DNA from: Hyphomonas beringensis
GTDB taxonomy: Bacteria > Pseudomonadota > Alphaproteobacteria > Caulobacterales > Hyphomonadaceae
DNA: 64,000 nt
Direction: 5' to 3'
Assembly (NCBI RefSeq): GCF_000682755.1
Contig: NZ_AWFF01000109.1
Location: 1 to 64,000 of the forward strand
This document shows positions 53,564 to 62,233 of the stretch, in pieces. The translations under genes were made by a program, and so were the position numbers. The number at the start of each line of letters is the position of its first letter. The stretch's first letter is position 1. Below the pieces are notes generated by a model. That model was not told the DNA's origin and made no database searches. It saw only the letters and a list, made by a program, of their open reading frames with translations.

Positions 53564-53577
53564 ATTCCGTTTGGAAT
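53564..53577. promoter_or_regulatory. ATTCC-N4-GGAAT operator-like palindrome (site 3)
   Basis: ATTCCGTTTGGAAT is a perfect palindrome in its arms. It lies in the 303-nt divergent region between the GH43 and carboxylesterase genes, on the GH43 side. No gene is seen in this region. Confidence 0.7.
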
Positions 53578-53691
53578 TTTTTATTGTCTAGAACGCAGAA
53601 TAGGGGCTTGTCCAGCCCTATGAGTCTCATCCTCAGCCCCCGTTTTCGGCGCCATTTTTATAGGGACGGCAATTTCACCTTGCCAAAAATA

Positions 53692-53722
53692 ATTCCATAT
53701 GGAATTTAATTCCAATCGGAAT
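53692..53722. promoter_or_regulatory. Twin ATTCC-N4-GGAAT palindromes (sites 4 and 5)
   Basis: ATTCCATATGGAAT (53692-53705) and ATTCCAATCGGAAT (53709-53722) are both perfect in their arms and 17 bp apart from start to start. They lie about 90 nt before the carboxylesterase start. Together with site 3 they cover both divergent promoters. Confidence 0.75.
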
Positions 53723-53808
53723 GTAAAAGCATGAGCGCATAGTTGTGCAGGTTCCGGTGGGAGAGAAGCCACGTCCGCCTCAGGGCGGCCAAGAGGGGAT
53801 CAGCACGC

Positions 53809-55620
53809 ATGGCAAGCAATTTGAAATGGATGGTTCTGGCAGGACTATTCCTGGGCGCAGCGGCATGTTCGTCAGGTCGCCCTGACTATGCAATTCCGGA
53901 GCTCTCCGACGAGACACGGCTGTCGATCGCTCAGGGCAGTCTCATCGGGACGAAGAATGAAGAGACGGGCGCGCGCGCCTGGTACGGTATTCCCTTTGCG
54001 GCCCCGCCAGTCGACGATCTCAGATGGAGAGCCCCCCGCGCGCCGTCCGCCTGGGACGGCATCCTTGAGGCCAATAACAAGTACTCAGCGTGTCTCCAGT
54101 ATAATGAACGTCCGATCCTTCCTGGAAAAAAGGGTGACCTCGTCGGGAGTGAGGACTGCCTTTACCTGACGGTCTGGGCGCCCGGCAAGACGCCTGCCGA
54201 GCCGCTGCCTGTCATGGTCTGGGTCCATGGTGGCGCGAACACGACCGGCTATGCTGGCTTCGACGACTTTGGTCGTCTTGCAGAGCAGAACGATGTCATC
54301 GTGGTTGCGCTGAACTACCGGCTCGGGCCCATGGGCTGGTTTGCGAATGAGGCGATCCGCGAGTCCGCACTCGAGCCGCTCGATAAGTCCATGAACTTCG
54401 CGCTTCTGGACATCATCCGCGGGCTGGACTGGGTCGGCGAAAACGTGGAGGCCTTCGGGGGCGACCCCGATCTCATCACGCTGTTTGGTGAATCTGCCGG
54501 CGGCTTCAATACGGCCGCGCTGATGATGTCGCCTCTGGCAGAGGGGAAATTCCATCGCGCGATTGTGCAGAGTGCAGGCTTCAACGTCTTTTCGATGCAA
54601 GAGGCGGAAACCGGTCCGAAGGACCCCAGTCACAGGCGCGGCACGTCATCGGCAGAAGCGATCGAGCAACTTAAGACGACCGGTGCCCTGCCAGCCGATC
54701 TTTTGCCTTCCGACCCGGATTTTGCCAAACGCATTAGAGCTCTCCCCGCGCAAACGGTCTTCGAAGCCTATCGCACCATACACCAGGCCAACGCACTGGG
54801 TGGAGAAATTGGTCCGATAGACAATACAGCGGACGGTATTCTTATTCCTGAAGCCTTCGCCGAACCCGGCAATGAGGAGCGGATTCTCGCGACCGATGTG
54901 CCTCTCATTATTGGCACGAACCGGGATGAAGCGCTTGTCGCTGGCCTCGGGAGCGAGCTGTTTACAACCAAGTCCTTAGGTCTGATCCCGAAGCCAAGGG
55001 ACAAGGATGCTTATGCCGCCCATGGCGGCTATCCGAGCCGGCTCTGGCAGGTGCTGGGGGTTCAGGAACCTGCAAAGGCCCGATCCAGCGCACTGGACTC
55101 GCCTGTCTTCACCTATCGCTTCGACTGGGACGAGGAAGGCAGCCACTACTTCACGGACATTTCCACTCTTGTTGGCGCGGTCCACGGACTGGAAGTCAGC
55201 TTTCTGAGCGGGGAATTCTCGGTTCCCGACGCCGATGACAAACTGTTCTTCAAGGACGCGACCAAGGCTTCACGAACCCGTCTCTCGAGCGAAATGATGT
55301 CCTACTGGGCTGAATTTGCGCGCGCCGGTCATCCTGGAAGCGGCACGCAAGAGGATCTGCCGGAGTGGCAGGCCTATGGAGACGAAACGTCTGCTGGCGA
55401 AAGCCTCATCTTCGATACGCCTGCTGATGGCGGGGTGAGACTGTTGCGCCTCGAAGACGATGTCGAAAGCCTTCTTGACGAGTTGCGCATAGATCCGCGC
55501 CTCTCAACCGACGAGCAGCGCTGCGCGACAGCCGACCTGATGATCGAGATCGCCAAGAGCCAGGGCGTCGCGCTCGATCCGTTTCAAAAAACAAAAAACA
55601 CATTCTGCAAAAAACCATAG
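53809..55620 (+). CDS. Carboxylesterase type B lipoprotein
   Basis: A 603-residue exported lipoprotein (lipobox FLGAAACSSG at about residue 20). It has the cholinesterase-like fold: the oxyanion loop PVMVWVHGGANTTGYAGF, a nucleophile serine in TLFGESAGGFNTAALMM, and a late histidine near LVGAVHGLEVSFL. The family cleaves carboxylic esters; here it probably removes acyl groups from the incoming glycoside. I chose the ATG at 53809, which has AGAGGGGA upstream and directly begins the signal peptide. It is the first gene of the plus-strand operon with the TonB receptor. Confidence 0.92.
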   Translation: MASNLKWMVLAGLFLGAAACSSGRPDYAIPELSDETRLSIAQGSLIGTKNEETGARAWYGIPFAAPPVDDLRWRAPRAPSAWDGILEANNKYSACLQYNERPILPGKKGDLVGSEDCLYLTVWAPGKTPAEPLPVMVWVHGGANTTGYAGFDDFGRLAEQNDVIVVALNYRLGPMGWFANEAIRESALEPLDKSMNFALLDIIRGLDWVGENVEAFGGDPDLITLFGESAGGFNTAALMMSPLAEGKFHRAIVQSAGFNVFSMQEAETGPKDPSHRRGTSSAEAIEQLKTTGALPADLLPSDPDFAKRIRALPAQTVFEAYRTIHQANALGGEIGPIDNTADGILIPEAFAEPGNEERILATDVPLIIGTNRDEALVAGLGSELFTTKSLGLIPKPRDKDAYAAHGGYPSRLWQVLGVQEPAKARSSALDSPVFTYRFDWDEEGSHYFTDISTLVGAVHGLEVSFLSGEFSVPDADDKLFFKDATKASRTRLSSEMMSYWAEFARAGHPGSGTQEDLPEWQAYGDETSAGESLIFDTPADGGVRLLRLEDDVESLLDELRIDPRLSTDEQRCATADLMIEIAKSQGVALDPFQKTKNTFCKKP

Positions 55621-55632
55621 GGAGGAACCAAA

Positions 55633-58293
55633 ATGGGAAAGAATGCACGGCTGCTTGGCCGGATCACATCGGTATCGGTATACGCGCTTTGTGCCGGAGC
55701 CATGGCCTTCGCACAGGATGCGGATCCGGGCGCAGAGACGGTTGAAGAGGCCGATGAAACGCGAACGCTTGAAACGGTTGAGGTAAAGGCCTTCACCGGT
55801 ACGCTGATCAGGGGTGTCGCGCCCACAGGAACAAACACCCTCTCTATCGACGAAGACCTGATCGAGGCAATCGCGCCAGCCTCATCAAATGACTTGCTGG
55901 CAAATGTCCCGCAGGTCACGAACGCGTTCAATACGGCGCCAACCCCGGGCGCGACGATCGCCAACCCGTACAACAGGCCCAATCTCAGAAATCTCGGAGC
56001 GTCCGGCGGAGCGACGACGCTCGTTCTACTCAATGGACAGCGCATGGTCGGCACCGGTGTGCTGCAAACATCGCCTGATCCATCGACCATTGCACCCAGC
56101 GTCCTCGGCAATGTCGAGATCGTGCTTGATGGTGGCTCGTCCATCTACGGGTCCGACGCAATCGGGGGGGTCATCAACTTCATTCCTCGCAGCGAAGTGG
56201 ATGGTATTGAACTCTCGGTGCGTGAAGGCTTTGGAGATGAGTTTGACTCCACCAATGCGTCTGTCCTGGCCGGCCAGAGCTGGGATGGCGGCAATGTCTA
56301 TCTAGCCTACAATTACAACCAGCATGACGACATCTTCGGGCGTGACCGGGACTATGTTTTCCAGGATCACACGGCGCGCGGCGGGACCGACTACCGCAGT
56401 GTGAACTGTTCGCCCGGCACAGTCATCGCGAATGACATTCCCTTTGCCCTGCCGACCTTCACGGTCGGAGCAAACCTGTGCGATGAAACGGATGTCCTGA
56501 CGATCTATCCAGAGCAGAGAGACCACCGCCTCTTTGGCAAATTCACCCAGGACCTCAGTGACACGCTGACATTCGAACTATCCGCCTACTCCTCCGACAG
56601 GGAAACAGTCCATCAGGGACAGGGGGCCGGCGTAGGTACGGGCGTTCGCGGACAAGGAATGATCACGGCGGCCAACCCATACTTCCAGAGCATCTTCGGC
56701 GAGCAATCGCAGACCGTCACATTCTCTTATGAGGATGTTTTCGGGCCAGCACTGGAGAGCAGCGTGGACCTGTCGGCCTGGATGGTGACCCCGCAGCTTA
56801 CCTGGGATTTCAGTGAGACTTGGCAGTTGAAACTGTCTGCCAATTACGGGCGAAGCGACAATGTGGTTCGAACAAACCAGATCAACGCCCTTGCCGAAGC
56901 CGCGGCGCTCGCCGGAACGACGCCGGAAACGGCGCTCAACCCCTATAATGTCAGCGCCACGAACCCGGCTGTTCTGGCCGCCATCGGTGACTTCCAGGTC
57001 TATGGAGACAGCGAGCAGGAGTTGCTGCAACTGAAAAGCGTTGCGGACGGGACGCTGTTCAGCCTGCCGTCGGGCGACGTGAAACTGGCCGTCGGTGCAG
57101 AGTTCATCGAGGAAAAGATTGATGCGTCGCAAGGGCAGGGGCCTCGCCAGGCCCTCGAGCTTTTCTCCGCCGGTTCCTCGCGCGACATCTCATCGGTGTT
57201 CGGTGAGGTCCTGTTTCCGGTCTTCGACAGTGAGACTCTCGGCAGCCTTAATGCCTCTGTCTCGGCACGCTATGACAGCTATAGCGATGTGGGCGATACA
57301 ACGAACCCGAAGATCGGCTTCACCTACAAGCCGACAGCCGACGTCGCCATTCGCGGTAGCTGGGGGACCTCGTTCCACGCCCCGTCGCTGGCCGACACCG
57401 GAAATTCGGTTGATACGCGGATACAGGTCTTTCCGATCAGTCCTTTCCTGGCGCCAGGCGCGGCACCCACCGACTACTTCCGCCCGACGGTTGCCATCGC
57501 TGGTGGTAATCCGGATCTAAGGCCCGAAGAGGCGGAGACCTATTCGCTTGGCATGGACTGGACTCCGATGAGTGGCGGGCTCGAGGGGCTTATGGTCTCG
57601 CTGACCTATTTCAATGTCGAGTTCACCGACCAGATCGCAGTCCTTCCGGTCCTCGAGCCAGGCTTCTTCTCGATCGCGGCCTATGAGCCTTTCTACACGA
57701 TCAATCCGACACTGGCCGATGCGCTCGCTGTGGGAGAAGGGCTTCGTGTTGAAAACGCTCCGAGCCTTGAGGCCCTGTTCTTTGCGACATCGCCCTATCT
57801 GCTCGTCGATGTACGGCGCAGAAATCTGGGCTCAGTCAAGACCGACGGGCTCGATTTTGGTGTCAGCTACACGAAAGACACCAATATTGGCGAACTTCAT
57901 GGCGGCGTCTGGGGCACATATACGCTAAGCCGCGACATACAGGCTGCGCCAGGAACCGCGAGCGTCGATGCGCTCGAATTCGGCGTCAGCAGACTGCAGC
58001 TGGTCGCAGACCTCGGCTGGTCAATGGGCGACTTCGAAGCCTCTCTTCGGGCGAACCACAGCGCAGGCTTTGACGCATCGGAAACCGGCGATGTCGGCAG
58101 CTTCACGACGGTCGATCTGACCGGACGTTGGACCTTGCCCGGCAATGACAGCTGGCGCGGCGATACCGTGCTCAGCCTCGGCGTCGACAATCTTCTTGAT
58201 GAAGAGCCGCCATACTTCGACGACATCGACGGTTACGCGAATGGGTCGACCCTTGGAAGGGTTATCTATCTCGGTCTCAAGCAGACATTCTGA
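55633..58293 (+). CDS. TonB-dependent outer-membrane receptor
   Basis: An 886-residue receptor with a signal peptide ending near AGAMAFAQ-D. The plug domain (about 50-190) contains NDLLANVPQVTNAF, RPNLRNLGASGGATTLVLLNGQRMVG and DGGSSIYGSDAIGGVINFI. The C-terminal beta-barrel ends in RVIYLGLKQTF with the terminal Phe. It should import the island's substrate across the outer membrane, powered by TonB-ExbBD from elsewhere. GGGAGGAACC precedes the ATG, and the gene lies 12 nt after the carboxylesterase. A terminator-like hairpin follows its stop. Confidence 0.95.
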   Translation: MGKNARLLGRITSVSVYALCAGAMAFAQDADPGAETVEEADETRTLETVEVKAFTGTLIRGVAPTGTNTLSIDEDLIEAIAPASSNDLLANVPQVTNAFNTAPTPGATIANPYNRPNLRNLGASGGATTLVLLNGQRMVGTGVLQTSPDPSTIAPSVLGNVEIVLDGGSSIYGSDAIGGVINFIPRSEVDGIELSVREGFGDEFDSTNASVLAGQSWDGGNVYLAYNYNQHDDIFGRDRDYVFQDHTARGGTDYRSVNCSPGTVIANDIPFALPTFTVGANLCDETDVLTIYPEQRDHRLFGKFTQDLSDTLTFELSAYSSDRETVHQGQGAGVGTGVRGQGMITAANPYFQSIFGEQSQTVTFSYEDVFGPALESSVDLSAWMVTPQLTWDFSETWQLKLSANYGRSDNVVRTNQINALAEAAALAGTTPETALNPYNVSATNPAVLAAIGDFQVYGDSEQELLQLKSVADGTLFSLPSGDVKLAVGAEFIEEKIDASQGQGPRQALELFSAGSSRDISSVFGEVLFPVFDSETLGSLNASVSARYDSYSDVGDTTNPKIGFTYKPTADVAIRGSWGTSFHAPSLADTGNSVDTRIQVFPISPFLAPGAAPTDYFRPTVAIAGGNPDLRPEEAETYSLGMDWTPMSGGLEGLMVSLTYFNVEFTDQIAVLPVLEPGFFSIAAYEPFYTINPTLADALAVGEGLRVENAPSLEALFFATSPYLLVDVRRRNLGSVKTDGLDFGVSYTKDTNIGELHGGVWGTYTLSRDIQAAPGTASVDALEFGVSRLQLVADLGWSMGDFEASLRANHSAGFDASETGDVGSFTTVDLTGRWTLPGNDSWRGDTVLSLGVDNLLDEEPPYFDDIDGYANGSTLGRVIYLGLKQTF

Positions 58294-58298
58294 TCAGG

Positions 58299-58331
58299 TG
58301 CGGGGCGCCCATGCGGGGGCCCCGCAGTCTT
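58299..58331 (+). terminator. Terminator-like hairpin after the TonB receptor
   Basis: TGCGGGGC (58299-58306) pairs with GCCCCGCA (58319-58326) over a 12-nt loop, followed by GTCTTTT. It may end or attenuate transcription before the monooxygenase gene, which starts 28 nt later with its own strong ribosome site. Confidence 0.6.
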
Positions 58332-58358
58332 TTGCACAAGCGGAAGGAGGAAAGCAGC

Positions 58359-59861
58359 ATGCCATTTGATCGTACGCATGAGGATGTTCTCGATGTGCTC
58401 ATCCTTGGGGCTGGTCTGTCGGGGATCGGCTGCGCCGCCTATCTGAGCCGGGAGCTACCCGTCAAGACCTGGCGTATCCTGGAGATGCGAGATGACCTTG
58501 GAGGCACGTGGGATCTCTTCCGCTATCCCGGCATCCGGTCTGATTCAGACCTCCACACCTTTGCCTATGATTTCAAACCCTGGATGAGTGACAACTCCAT
58601 AGCGGACGGTCCGGAGATCAAGGCCTACATCGCCGAAACAGCGGCGGACTATGGCATTCAGGACAAGATCCACTTCGACCGGAAAGTGGTCTCCTGCGAT
58701 TGGTCTTCGGATGAGGGCTTATGGACCATCAAGACCGATGCGACCGACGGAAGCGGCCGGGAAACATGGCGCGCGCGCTGGATATTCTCCGCGACCGGCT
58801 ATTATGATTATGCGCAAGGCTACAGGCCGGACTTTCCAGGCGAAGAACGTTTCCAGGGCCCAATTATCCATCCCCAGGACTGGCCCGAAACTCTCGATCA
58901 TTCCGGCAAAACAATCGCGGTCATCGGATCGGGCGCGACCGCTGTGACGCTGCTGCCTTCGCTTGCCGCAGATGCCGCGCACGTTGTGCAGATCCAGCGC
59001 ACGCCGACCTATGTCGTCCCGGTGCCGAAGCAGGATCCGCTCGCGAAATTCCTGCGGCCGTGGCTGCCGAAGAACTGGCGGCACGCCATTCTTCGCCGAA
59101 AGAATATCATCCGTCAGCACATCTTCTTCACGCTGTGCCAGCGATACCCGAAGATGATGCGCGGCTTCATCCGCAAGGCCAATTTGAAACGCCTGCCCGA
59201 AGACTATGCCGTCGACCGGCATTTCAATCCGCCCTATGACCCTTGGGACCAGCGGCTTTGCGCCGTTCCGGACGGGGATCTTTTCCGATGTCTGCGCGCT
59301 GGCCGCTGCTCCATTGTGACGGGCCAGATCCAGACTTTTGCCGAGACCGGCATAGAGATGGAAGATGGTACACGCGTCGAGGCCGACATCATCGTGACCG
59401 CAACCGGGCTGAACCTCAAACTTATGGGCGGGGTCGAATACCGCGTGGACGGAAGGCTTGTCGACTGGGCAGACCACCTCGTCTTCAAGGGCATGATGCT
59501 GGACGGCATCCCGAACTTCGTCATGGCGATGGGCTACACCAACTCGTCCTGGACGCTGAAAGTTGGCCTCATCTGCCAGTATTTTTGCCGACTGCTTTCA
59601 GAGATGGACCAGCGAGGGATGGGCATCTGCGTCCCTCTGCGCCCTGACAAAGACATGGAGCTGCGCCCGCTTCTCGATTTCAAGGCCGGATATGTCCAGC
59701 GCTCGGTCGATAAACTTCCGCGGCAAGGCGATGCCTTTCCGTGGCAGATGACCTTCGACTATGACGAGGACAAGAAGATGATGCGCAAGGGCCGCGTTGT
59801 AGAGCCGGAACTGCGCCTCTCACCTCTCCCTCAGCCTGAAGCGATGGAGGATAAATTATGA
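58359..59861 (+). CDS. Type I Baeyer-Villiger monooxygenase (flavin-containing)
   Basis: A 500-residue FAD/NADPH enzyme. The first dinucleotide fold is VLILGAGLSGIGCAAYL. The Baeyer-Villiger fingerprint is exact: FQGPIIHPQDWP (F-x-G-x-x-x-H-x-x-x-W-P). The second fold, AVIGSGATAVTLLPSLA, follows directly. The segment FRYPGIRSDSDLHTFAY is typical of ketone monooxygenases acting on bulky substrates. It would insert oxygen next to a ketone, making an ester or lactone. GGAAGGAGG precedes the ATG at 58359. Its stop overlaps the next start by ATGA, pairing it with an alcohol dehydrogenase. Confidence 0.92.
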   Translation: MPFDRTHEDVLDVLILGAGLSGIGCAAYLSRELPVKTWRILEMRDDLGGTWDLFRYPGIRSDSDLHTFAYDFKPWMSDNSIADGPEIKAYIAETAADYGIQDKIHFDRKVVSCDWSSDEGLWTIKTDATDGSGRETWRARWIFSATGYYDYAQGYRPDFPGEERFQGPIIHPQDWPETLDHSGKTIAVIGSGATAVTLLPSLAADAAHVVQIQRTPTYVVPVPKQDPLAKFLRPWLPKNWRHAILRRKNIIRQHIFFTLCQRYPKMMRGFIRKANLKRLPEDYAVDRHFNPPYDPWDQRLCAVPDGDLFRCLRAGRCSIVTGQIQTFAETGIEMEDGTRVEADIIVTATGLNLKLMGGVEYRVDGRLVDWADHLVFKGMMLDGIPNFVMAMGYTNSSWTLKVGLICQYFCRLLSEMDQRGMGICVPLRPDKDMELRPLLDFKAGYVQRSVDKLPRQGDAFPWQMTFDYDEDKKMMRKGRVVEPELRLSPLPQPEAMEDKL

Positions 59862-60706
59862 GCGGCATCTTCAAATCGCGGGTCGCTGTCGTCACAGGGG
59901 CAGGGAGTGGCATCGGCCGGGCACTGGCGATAGAACTGGCCCGCCGCGGCGCACGCCTCGCCCTGAGTGATATTAACGGCACCGGTGTCGCCGAGACCGC
60001 CGATATGGTCGCCAATGTCGGCGCCGAGGTCGATCATGCGGTCCTCGACGTTTCCGACCGCGCCGCTTTCGCCAGATATGCCGATGCGGTCCTTGAGCGT
60101 TTTGGCGGTGTGAACCAGCTCTTCAACAATGCCGGCGTTGCCCCGCCGAATACCACCTTCCAGAACACCCCCGCAGATGTGTTCGACCGGATCATGGCCA
60201 TCAATCTGGACGGCGTGCTGACCGGCACGCGGCTCTTCCTGCCGCATATCATCGCCAGTGGCGACGGGCATGTGGTCAATATTTCCAGCCTCAACGGCTT
60301 TATGGCGCAGCCGCACATGTCGCCCTATGTGACCAGCAAGTTCGCCGTGCGGGGGTTTTCCGAATGCCTGCGGATGGAGATGCTGCACGAGAACCTGCCT
60401 GTAGAGGTCACCGTCGTCCTGCCAGGGGGCGTCGCCACCCAGATTGCCTCGAACAGGGCGGCCGAAATCGAAAAGCTTCCACCTGAAAAACGGGAGGCTG
60501 CGCGCGAGCGTTTCAAGGTCTATCAGGAAAAGCTTCTGACAATGCCTGCCGAAACTGCCGCCCGTGAAGTCCTCTCGGGCATGGAGCGTGGCAAGCGCCG
60601 CATCGTGCTGACCAGCAAAGCAAAGAACCTCGACCGTCTCGTGCGCCTCCTGCCCGAAGGCTACGTCAAAATCGTCGTACGCCAGATGAAAAAGATGTTT
60701 AGTTGA
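59858..60706 (+). CDS. Short-chain dehydrogenase/reductase
   Basis: A 282-residue classical SDR. The NAD(P)-binding loop is TGAGSGIGRALAIELARRGA, then NNAGVAPPN, the catalytic Ser in VNISSLNGF, and Tyr-x-x-x-Lys in MSPYVTSKFAV. The C-terminal extension (LDRLVRLLPEGYVKIVVRQMKK) is common in membrane-associated acetoin/steroid-type SDRs. Coupled by ATGA to the Baeyer-Villiger enzyme, it probably oxidises a hydroxyl to the ketone that the monooxygenase uses. It is the last gene of the island. No strong terminator is seen in 60707-60895. Confidence 0.92.
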   Translation: MSGIFKSRVAVVTGAGSGIGRALAIELARRGARLALSDINGTGVAETADMVANVGAEVDHAVLDVSDRAAFARYADAVLERFGGVNQLFNNAGVAPPNTTFQNTPADVFDRIMAINLDGVLTGTRLFLPHIIASGDGHVVNISSLNGFMAQPHMSPYVTSKFAVRGFSECLRMEMLHENLPVEVTVVLPGGVATQIASNRAAEIEKLPPEKREAARERFKVYQEKLLTMPAETAAREVLSGMERGKRRIVLTSKAKNLDRLVRLLPEGYVKIVVRQMKKMFS

Positions 60707-60895
60707 GAGCGTAGCCCTTCCTGGATTTGTACCCGGGAAAGATCGATCGATGCAGATAGAAGTCCTCTGCGAATGCAAGACGCGTGGTGCCGTGGTTTCC
60801 CTGGGTCCTGAAACTGGCATCTTCATTCGAAATTGCTGGAATTCCCCGTTGACGCCACCGGGATCAGCCTATACATCGGCGCCTTCCGATCCCGT

Positions 60896-60982
60896 GCCCA
60901 GATGGCGGAATTGGTAGACGCGCTACGTTCAGGTCGTAGTTCTCGCAAGGGAGTGGAGGTTCGAGTCCTCTTCTGGGCACCA
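60896..60982 (+). tRNA. tRNA-Leu (anticodon CAG)
   Basis: The acceptor arm GCCCAGA (60896-60902) pairs perfectly with TCTGGGC (60972-60978), then discriminator A and an encoded CCA. The D loop has the usual GG and the anticodon stem is CTACG/CGTAG. The loop TTCAGGT gives anticodon CAG at 60930-60932. A long class II variable arm (TCGCAAGGGA region) and T-loop TTCGAGT complete a leucine tRNA that reads CUG. Confidence 0.96.
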
Positions 60983-61166
60983 GGGATTTCTCGCCAGTAT
61001 GGTTTGAGAGCGCTTCTTCGAGCATTCAGGTTCTTATGCTTTCGCTTACTGAGCCGAGAGGTGAGCCCGTCATGTACACAGGTGAGGCAAATCCGCTAAA
61101 AGCGCCTGCGAAGCGCTCTGGCAATGGCGCAATTTTATGCTTGAGTCCTGAAATGCCCGGGGAAAC

Positions 61167-62147
61167 ATGAAACACGATCAGGTTTACAGGTTCTCCGTCG
61201 CGCCCATGATGGACTGGACCGACCGGCATTGCCGGTCGTTTCACAGGTGCCTGTCCAAACGCGCGCTGTTGTGGACGGAGATGGTCACCGCCGATGCGGT
61301 TATCCATGGAGACCGCGAACGTCTGATCGGGTTCTCAGAGGCAGAGCACCCTCTGGTGCTGCAGCTCGGCGGAAACGAGCCGGCCAAGATGGCCGAAGCA
61401 GCCAGCATCGCCGAAGCCTTTGGCTATGATGAGATAAACATCAATTGCGGTTGTCCGTCGGACCGCGTCCAGTCCGGAGCGTTTGGCGCGTGCCTGATGG
61501 CCCAGCCGGATACGGTGGCGGAATGTGTCAGTGCGATGCAGGCGAGCGTGGCCATTCCGGTGACGGTCAAGTGCCGCATCGCGATTGATGATCTGCCGGC
61601 AGAAGAAACCCTGTTCAGCTTTGTTGAAAAAGTCAGTGCAGCGGGCTGCGATGTGTTCACCGTGCATGCGCGTAAGGCTTGGCTGAAGGGGCTGAGCCCA
61701 AAGGAAAACCGGGAGGTGCCACCTCTGGATTATGGCCTCGTCTCAAAGTTGAAGAGCGCGCGTCCGGACCTGACCATCCTGCTGAATGGTGGCATTCCGA
61801 CAATCGAAGCCTGCCAGCAGCATCTGGAGGAATTTGATGGTGTCATGCTCGGGCGCGCAGCCTATCAGACGCCGGCGATCCTGGGCGAGGTCGACGCCGC
61901 TCTTTATGCGGATGGCGCGCCCGTTTCGCCTTTTGATGCCATCGAAGCCTACAAGCCTTATATGGCGGCGCGTTTGCAGGAAGGCGTGGGATTGCATGCA
62001 ATGACCCGGCACATGCTGGGCCTTTTCAATGGCCGGCCTGGCGCGCGGCTCTGGCGCCGCACCTTGTCTGAGCTGGCGCCAAGGGCTGGGGCGGGTCTGG
62101 ATGTTCTGGACAAGGCGTTGGAAGCGGTATCCCTTCAGCGCGCATAA
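61167..62147 (+). CDS. dusA: tRNA-dihydrouridine(20/20a) synthase
   Basis: A 326-residue FMN enzyme that reduces uridine 20 (and 20a) in the D loop of tRNA. It starts with VAPMMDWTDRHCRSFHR. It has the FMN barrel segments LQLGGNEPAKMAEAA, the catalytic cysteine region INCGCPSDRVQSGAFGACLM, TVKCRIAIDD, and the A-group signature HARKAWLKGLSPKENREVPPL. Length and motifs match DusA. It lies 184 nt after the tRNA gene on the same strand; nothing else is evident in that gap. Confidence 0.95.
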   Translation: MKHDQVYRFSVAPMMDWTDRHCRSFHRCLSKRALLWTEMVTADAVIHGDRERLIGFSEAEHPLVLQLGGNEPAKMAEAASIAEAFGYDEININCGCPSDRVQSGAFGACLMAQPDTVAECVSAMQASVAIPVTVKCRIAIDDLPAEETLFSFVEKVSAAGCDVFTVHARKAWLKGLSPKENREVPPLDYGLVSKLKSARPDLTILLNGGIPTIEACQQHLEEFDGVMLGRAAYQTPAILGEVDAALYADGAPVSPFDAIEAYKPYMAARLQEGVGLHAMTRHMLGLFNGRPGARLWRRTLSELAPRAGAGLDVLDKALEAVSLQRA

Positions 62148-62233
62148 GTCCTGTTTCGATTTTCATTAATTTTTGTTCTTTATTTGTTCGAGTTTAATTG
62201 TTAACCTCTGGTTTAGACGAACTGGGGGTTGCG

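Noticed and set aside
59831-60826. Minus-strand open frame of 331 codons across the SDR gene
   Set aside because: It covers an intact short-chain dehydrogenase with full catalytic motifs on the plus strand; the reverse reading has none.
60896-60982. tRNA-Leu as an integration site for the catabolic island
   Set aside because: No integrase gene and no duplicated tRNA 3' end were found elsewhere in the window; position beside the island alone is not enough.
60833-61099. 88-codon frame overlapping the tRNA-Leu
   Set aside because: It runs straight through a complete tRNA gene and has no ribosome site.
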